Shown piece by piece: positions 59,992 through 64,000 of a stretch of 64,000 nucleotides of DNA. The stretch is from DASWZN01 sp963841635. GTDB lineage: Bacteria > Acidobacteriota > Terriglobia > Bryobacterales > Bryobacteraceae. Every line of letters starts with the position of its first letter. Position 1 is the stretch's first letter. The notes below the pieces were generated by a model that made no database searches, had not been told where the DNA came from, and saw nothing but the letters and a program-made list of their open reading frames with translations. The stretch spans positions 868,001 through 932,000 of the forward strand of contig CAWJDO010000002.1 of NCBI GenBank assembly GCA_963841635.1. The letters are read 5' to 3'. A program made the translations under genes and the position numbers.

Positions 59992-62583
59992 ATGGCCCGG
60001 CCCCGGATCTTCCTCATCGACACCTTCGGTTTCATCTTCCGCGCTTACCACGCGCGGGGGCGGATGGCGGCTCCTTCCATGCGCACCGGCGCGGGCGTGC
60101 CCACCGAGGCCGTCTACATCTTCAACAACATGCTCCGCAAGCTCACCGCCGCCTACAAGCCGGAGTACATCGCCTCGGTTTTCGAAAGCGCCGGGCCCAC
60201 GTTCCGCGAGCAGGAGTTCGCCGAGTACAAGGCCAACCGCGCGGAGATGCCGCCGGACCTGACCGTGCAAATCCCGTACGTGCGGCGGGTGCTCGAAGCC
60301 ATGCGCATCCCCATTCTCGAGTACCCGGGCTTCGAGGCCGACGACGTCATCGGTGCGATCGCGCGGCGCGCCGAGCAAGCCGGCTTCGACGTGGCCATCG
60401 TCTCGAGCGACAAGGACATGCTGCAGCTCATAGACGACCACGTCTCTATGTTCAACCCCATCCAGGAAGACCTGTGGTACGACGCGGCCAAGGTGGTGGA
60501 GAAGATGGGCGTCAAGCCGGAGCAGGTGGCGGACCTGCTGGCGCTCAAGGGCGACGCCATCGATAACATCCCGGGCGCGCCAGGGATCGGCGACAAGGGG
60601 GCGCGGGACCTGATTGAACGGTTCGGGTCGGTCGAGGCCGCTCTCGATCACGCGGCCGAGGTGGAGCGCAAGATGTACCGCGAAAGCCTCGAGCAGAACC
60701 GCGAGCGCATCCTGATGAGCAAACGGCTCGCGACCATCGACGTGACCGTGCCGATCGAGTTCGCGATTGACGCCGTGCGCGCGCAGGCGCCGGAAACGGC
60801 GGCGCTCAAGCAGGTCTACCGGGAGCTGGAATTCTTCAGCCTGATCGAGCAACTCGGGCCGGAAGAAGACACGCGCACGCGCGACTACGCCGCTCTCGAG
60901 ACGGCGGAGGCAGTGGACGCGCACCTGGCAACGATCCCGGCCGGCGCTCTGGTGGCGGTGTCCGTGGCCGCCAGCGGCGAGGCCGAGGGCGACATGTTCG
61001 AGGTGGAGCGGCATCCGGCGGTGGGTCTGGCGACCGAGCCCGGCGTGGCCCGGTCGGTGGCGGCCGGACTGGTGGATCGGCTGCGGCCGTTCCTCGAAGA
61101 CCCCTCGCGCCGGAAGGTGGCGCACGACGTCAAGCAGGCGTACCTGGCGTTGGCCCAGTGGGGCATCGAACCGCAAGGTTTCGGCGACGACACGATGCTG
61201 TATGCGTTCCTTCTCAACGCCGACCCGGGCGGCTGTTCGCTCGAGATGCTGGCGCGGCGGCGCCTGGACCGCAAGCTCGACGCGGGAGTGGAGCAACAGG
61301 CCGATTGCACCGTGGAACTGGCCGCCGGCCTCGCGCGCGAGGTGGACGGGCGCGGCTTCCGCTCCATCTACGACACCATCGACCTGCCGCTGGCGCACGT
61401 GCTGGCGCGCATGGAGCAGCGCGGAATCCGCGTGGATCCGGTCGAGATGCGGCGGCTCTCGGAAATGATGGACACCGAGGTGCAGCGGCTGACCGGCGAG
61501 ATCTACGCGCTGGCCGGGCGGTCGTTCAACATCAATTCGCCGCAGCAGTTGGGCAAGGTGCTTTTCGAGGAGCTGCATTTGCCGGCACCGGTGAAGTACG
61601 GCAAGGGCAAGGTGGTTTCGACGGCCGCCGACGTTCTTGAAGAGTTGGCGGCGGATCACGAGGTCTGCCGCAAGGTGCTCGATTACCGTCAACTGGTCAA
61701 GCTGAAGGGCACTTATGTGGACGCGCTGCCCGCGCTCATCAACCCGCGGACGGGGCGGCTGCACACCAGCTTCAACCAGACCGGCGCGGCCACCGGACGC
61801 CTGTCGTCCTCGAATCCGAACCTGCAGAATATCCCGATCCGCACGGAGCTGGGGCGGGAGATTCGCGCGGCGTTCATCCCGCGCGCGGGATGGAAGCTGG
61901 TGGTGGCGGATTACTCACAGATCGAGCTGCGGCTGCTGGCGCACTTTTCGAAAAGCGAAGTGCTGATCGAGGCGTTCCGGAACGGCGAGGACATACATAC
62001 GCGCACGGCGGCCGAGGTGTTCAACGTGCCGCCCCTGATGGTGACGCGCGAGCTGCGAGGGCGCGCCAAGGCGGTGAACTTCGGGATCGTTTACGGGCTG
62101 AGCGCGTTCGGTCTGGCGGCGCAGCTCGGAATCCCGCGGCACGAGGCGCAGACGTATATCGACAACTACTTCGCGCGCTATCCGGGCGTGCGGCAGTGGA
62201 TCGATAAGACCATCGCGGAGGTGCGGGCGAGCGGCGTGACCAGGACGCTGGTGGGGCGCGAGCGGCCGATCCCGGACATGGACAGCCGCAACCCGAACGC
62301 GCGCGGTTTTGCCGAGCGGACCGCGGTGAACACGCCGCTCCAGGGGACCGCGGCGGACCTGATCAAGCTGGCCATGATCCACATCGAGGAAGAGATTGAG
62401 CGGCGCGGGCTCCAGGCGGGCATGCTGCTACAGGTGCACGACGAGTTGCTGTTCGAGGCGCCGCCGGAGGAGATCGAGGAACTGCGCAAGCTGGTGAAGG
62501 CGGGGATGGAGGGGGCGTGCAAGCTGGACGTGCCGGTCATTGCGGATGTGGGCGTGGGGGAAAACTGGCGGGACGCGAAGTAG
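59992..62583 (+). CDS. polA: DNA polymerase I
   Basis: An 863-residue repair polymerase. N-terminal 5'-3' exonuclease: IFLIDTFGFIFRAYHA, FEADDVIGAIA and SSDKDMLQLIDD. The middle domain lacks the DxE of the 3'-5' exonuclease; that position reads ALVAVSVAASG, so proofreading is probably absent, as in Taq-type enzymes. The polymerase domain is complete: motif A VADYSQIELRLLAHFS, motif B with RGRAKAVNFGIVYGLSAFG, motif C LLQVHDELLFEAP. Functions in Okazaki fragment maturation and repair. Length is slightly below E. coli Pol I. A decayed antitoxin gene follows. Confidence 0.97.
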   Translation: MARPRIFLIDTFGFIFRAYHARGRMAAPSMRTGAGVPTEAVYIFNNMLRKLTAAYKPEYIASVFESAGPTFREQEFAEYKANRAEMPPDLTVQIPYVRRVLEAMRIPILEYPGFEADDVIGAIARRAEQAGFDVAIVSSDKDMLQLIDDHVSMFNPIQEDLWYDAAKVVEKMGVKPEQVADLLALKGDAIDNIPGAPGIGDKGARDLIERFGSVEAALDHAAEVERKMYRESLEQNRERILMSKRLATIDVTVPIEFAIDAVRAQAPETAALKQVYRELEFFSLIEQLGPEEDTRTRDYAALETAEAVDAHLATIPAGALVAVSVAASGEAEGDMFEVERHPAVGLATEPGVARSVAAGLVDRLRPFLEDPSRRKVAHDVKQAYLALAQWGIEPQGFGDDTMLYAFLLNADPGGCSLEMLARRRLDRKLDAGVEQQADCTVELAAGLAREVDGRGFRSIYDTIDLPLAHVLARMEQRGIRVDPVEMRRLSEMMDTEVQRLTGEIYALAGRSFNINSPQQLGKVLFEELHLPAPVKYGKGKVVSTAADVLEELAADHEVCRKVLDYRQLVKLKGTYVDALPALINPRTGRLHTSFNQTGAATGRLSSSNPNLQNIPIRTELGREIRAAFIPRAGWKLVVADYSQIELRLLAHFSKSEVLIEAFRNGEDIHTRTAAEVFNVPPLMVTRELRGRAKAVNFGIVYGLSAFGLAAQLGIPRHEAQTYIDNYFARYPGVRQWIDKTIAEVRASGVTRTLVGRERPIPDMDSRNPNARGFAERTAVNTPLQGTAADLIKLAMIHIEEEIERRGLQAGMLLQVHDELLFEAPPEEIEELRKLVKAGMEGACKLDVPVIADVGVGENWRDAK

Positions 62584-62629
62584 CGGGGCAAGGAACTTGC
62601 GGAGATCCTGGCGAATGCCCAGGCAGAGA

Positions 62630-62964
62630 ATGGTGACTAAGAAGCGCCTACGCGGCGGAGAACGGCTCAGCCGGGTGGGCAGGGACGTGGTTTCGGGATT
62701 GAAGGAAGCCGTCGCCCACGCCCAGGGCGAGATCAATCTCCCAACCCGCGAGTACGAGGTGCCCGGCCCGGTCGATGTGAAGGCGATCCGGAGCAAGCTG
62801 GGTCTGTCGCAATCCGAGTTCTCCCGCCGCTATGGATTCAGCGTGCGCACCCTGCAGGACTGGAAGTCGGGCGTTCGAAACCTCCGAGCGCGGCGCGCGC
62901 CTACCTGACCGTGATCGAGCGATGTCCGGAAACCGTGGAGCAAGCGCTTCTGGGCGCCGCGTGA
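62630..62964 (+). pseudogene. Frameshifted HigA/NadS-like antitoxin
   Basis: From ATG 62630 the frame encodes an N-terminal antitoxin region and an HTH, VKAIRSKLGLSQSEFSRRYG then SVRTLQDWKSGVR, where the sequence then ends in a wrong tail (62908). A second frame (from about 62893 to TGA 62962-62964) supplies the missing family C-terminus, ARAYLTVIERCPETVEQALL, so one base has been lost near 62880. Upstream, after the polA stop, RGKELAEILANAQAENGD then TAA (62584-62640) overlaps the ATG and may be the tail of a lost toxin. An orphan, broken antitoxin. Confidence 0.75.
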
Positions 62965-62969
62965 CGCAC

Positions 62970-63542
62970 CTACGAATCCAGTGCCCGCAATGCGTCCTGG
63001 GCCTTGCGGACGTCCGCGGACATCCTTAACCTTCGAAAGGCTTGAAGCGCGTTCTCGAAGCAGTGCCTGGCCTCATTGCGAACAGGTTTCCCAAACCGGC
63101 TGGCCAGCTCGGCATAGGCGTATCCCATGTTGTATTGCACGCTCGCGTAGTCCACGGGGCGGCTTGCTTCCGTCAGCATGCCTAGTGCCCCAAGATGGTT
63201 GAGGATTGCCAGCTCGAGGTTTTGTTGCCGATCTCCGTCGGGCATTTCGAGAAAGGCGGTGGCCATAGAGAAATGAATGCTGGCGCATGCATGCGCATTG
63301 CGCAGCAGTGTCGCTTTCTCGAGGGCGCGAGTATAGGCCACGACGGCGAGCCGGTGTTGGCCCGACTCGTGTGCCGCGCGGCCTAATGTAAAGGCGCAAT
63401 TCCCTTCCAGCGCGTCCGACTGCGTTGCGGCCGCGAACTCTGCGTTGCGTATCGCCCGCTCAACTGCCTCGCCGGCCCTGCCCTGCTTGATGAGAGCATT
63501 GATGGCCTCGTTTTCCGCTTTGACGGCGTCCTCTTGTCCCAT
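62970..63542 (-). CDS. TPR-like helical-repeat protein
   Basis: A 190-residue cytoplasmic protein starting MGQEDAVKAENEAINALIKQ at 63542; the frame upstream is rich in Pro and Arg and is not accepted. Consecutive helical pairs such as GRAAHESGQHRLAVVAYTRAL and YASVQYNMGYAYAELASRFG fit degenerate tetratricopeptide repeats for protein contacts. No other domain is present. It is convergent with the broken antitoxin and divergent from the HDOD gene. Function unknown. Confidence 0.75.
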   Translation of the reverse strand: MGQEDAVKAENEAINALIKQGRAGEAVERAIRNAEFAAATQSDALEGNCAFTLGRAAHESGQHRLAVVAYTRALEKATLLRNAHACASIHFSMATAFLEMPDGDRQQNLELAILNHLGALGMLTEASRPVDYASVQYNMGYAYAELASRFGKPVRNEARHCFENALQAFRRLRMSADVRKAQDALRALDS

Positions 63543-63674
63543 TCTGTTGTCTCCCAAGGGGTGGCTCCGCATGGCGCAAGCCCAGCAGGCAGGGAACGGC
63601 GGCGGCCGCGCCATTCACCTCGATGAGACTCCAATACCCCGCCAGAATATCAGAAATAGGACCAAACGGTGTGT

Positions 63675-63704
63675 AACTCGCATGAACTCGCATGAACTCG
63701 CATG
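63675..63704. repeat. Three tandem copies of a 10-bp unit
   Basis: AACTCGCATG occurs three times in a row directly upstream of the FliA-like promoter of the HDOD gene. It may bind a regulator or be slippage. Confidence 0.7.
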
Positions 63705-63712
63705 AACCGGGC

Positions 63713-63740
63713 TGAAGTTCTGCCCTCTTGCCGCCGATAA
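63713..63740 (+). promoter_or_regulatory. FliA (sigma-28)-like promoter
   Basis: TGAAGTTC at 63713-63720 (six of eight to the FliA -35), a 12-base spacer, and a perfect GCCGATAA at 63733-63740. The spacing is one base over the E. coli consensus. The -10 ends 20 bases before the HDOD ATG, the same distance as at 22530/22551. Confidence 0.45.
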
Positions 63741-63760
63741 GTCGTGAAGGAGAACGAGCC

Positions 63761-64000
63761 ATGAGCGAGGTTGAGACACTCCAAGCCGGTCCTGTGCCGC
63801 CCAAGCCTGTGCCGCCAAAGAATGCTACACCGTGGGCGCTAGAGCATTTGCCGCCGTTTTCACCGGTGGCCATGCGGCTGGTGCAATTGCTGTATCGGGA
63901 TAACGTCCACATCCGGGACGTGAGCGAATTCATCTCGGCCGAGCCGGTGTTCTCGGCGCGAGTGCTGCAGATCGCCAACTCGCCGTTGTTCGCGCTCGAG
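63761..64000 (+). CDS. HDOD-domain protein, partial (5' end)
   Basis: The ATG at 63761 follows AAGGAGA. The 80 visible residues run MSEVETLQAGPVPPKPVPP and then LPPFSPVAMRLVQLL, ISAEPVFSARVLQIANSPLF, the start of an HDOD domain, found in signalling and often motility-associated proteins. The rest lies outside the window. A FliA-like promoter upstream would link it to motility control. The family assignment rests on the first helices only. Confidence 0.82.
   Translation, partial: MSEVETLQAGPVPPKPVPPKNATPWALEHLPPFSPVAMRLVQLLYRDNVHIRDVSEFISAEPVFSARVLQIANSPLFALE

Noticed and set aside
59548..61764. 738-residue minus-strand frame
   Set aside because: Antisense to polA and the end of the NHL gene, both with clear motifs; it shows no domain.

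Overview
The window looks like a chromosome segment of a GC-rich, Gram-negative bacterium of the Acidobacteria (Solibacter/Bryobacter-like). This is inferred from protein style: winged-helix/TPR regulators, NHL and BACON secreted proteins, TonB, IMP dehydrogenase and S1 genes next to many secreted and glycosyltransferase genes. No search was run, so the taxon is a guess.

Positions 1-18129 (minus strand) hold one long, tightly coupled operon for a phage-tail-like contractile injection system (extracellular CIS, Afp/PVC style). In transcription order it encodes: DUF4255 cap protein, a carboxypeptidase-regulatory-like protein, sheath 1, tube 1, sheath 2, tube 2, a DUF5908-like small protein, a LysM tube/baseplate adaptor, gpD-like hub, gpV-like spike, a hydrophobic unknown, gp25, a baseplate J-like protein, an NHL propeller fused to a gpI-like tail domain, and three paralogous proteins of a Cys-rich unknown family, the last cut by the window edge. 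Many junctions are ATGA or TAATG overlaps. The AAA ATPase, tape measure and effectors are not in the window and may lie beyond position 1. A TGTAAC/GTTACA repeat array lies just upstream. Two small genes point away on the other side.

Positions 19575-36587 are mostly housekeeping: HIT hydrolase, HU/IHF, ribosomal protein S1, tRNA-Gly and tRNA-Thr, mreBCD, a TonB-like protein, an oxidoreductase, fumC, an acyl-CoA ligase, an HTH/SEC-C protein, a 42-residue charged microprotein, two membrane proteins, a zinc-ribbon protein, guaB and tRNA-Ser. Three copies of a double-hairpin intergenic repeat are scattered here.

Positions 36777-48827 are envelope-flavoured and more accessory: a tandem GNAT-like duplication with one copy decayed, two GT4 glycosyltransferases, two membrane glycosyltransferase-like proteins, an alpha-oxoamine synthase followed by an extended SDR (a possible sphingoid-base pair), an AT-richer pseudouridine-synthase-like gene with an altered catalytic motif, an FKBP isomerase, and a YCII fragment joined to a MoaD/ThiS-like gene.

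Positions 48824-64000 hold a BNR-repeat protein, a complete 1881-bp insertion sequence with 17-bp terminal inverted repeats and a 9-bp target duplication, a winged-helix/TPR regulator, secreted proteins, a methyltransferase, a 1207-residue NHL/BACON secreted protein, polA lacking the proofreading motif, a decayed HigA-like antitoxin, a helical-repeat protein, and the start of an HDOD gene behind a FliA-like promoter.
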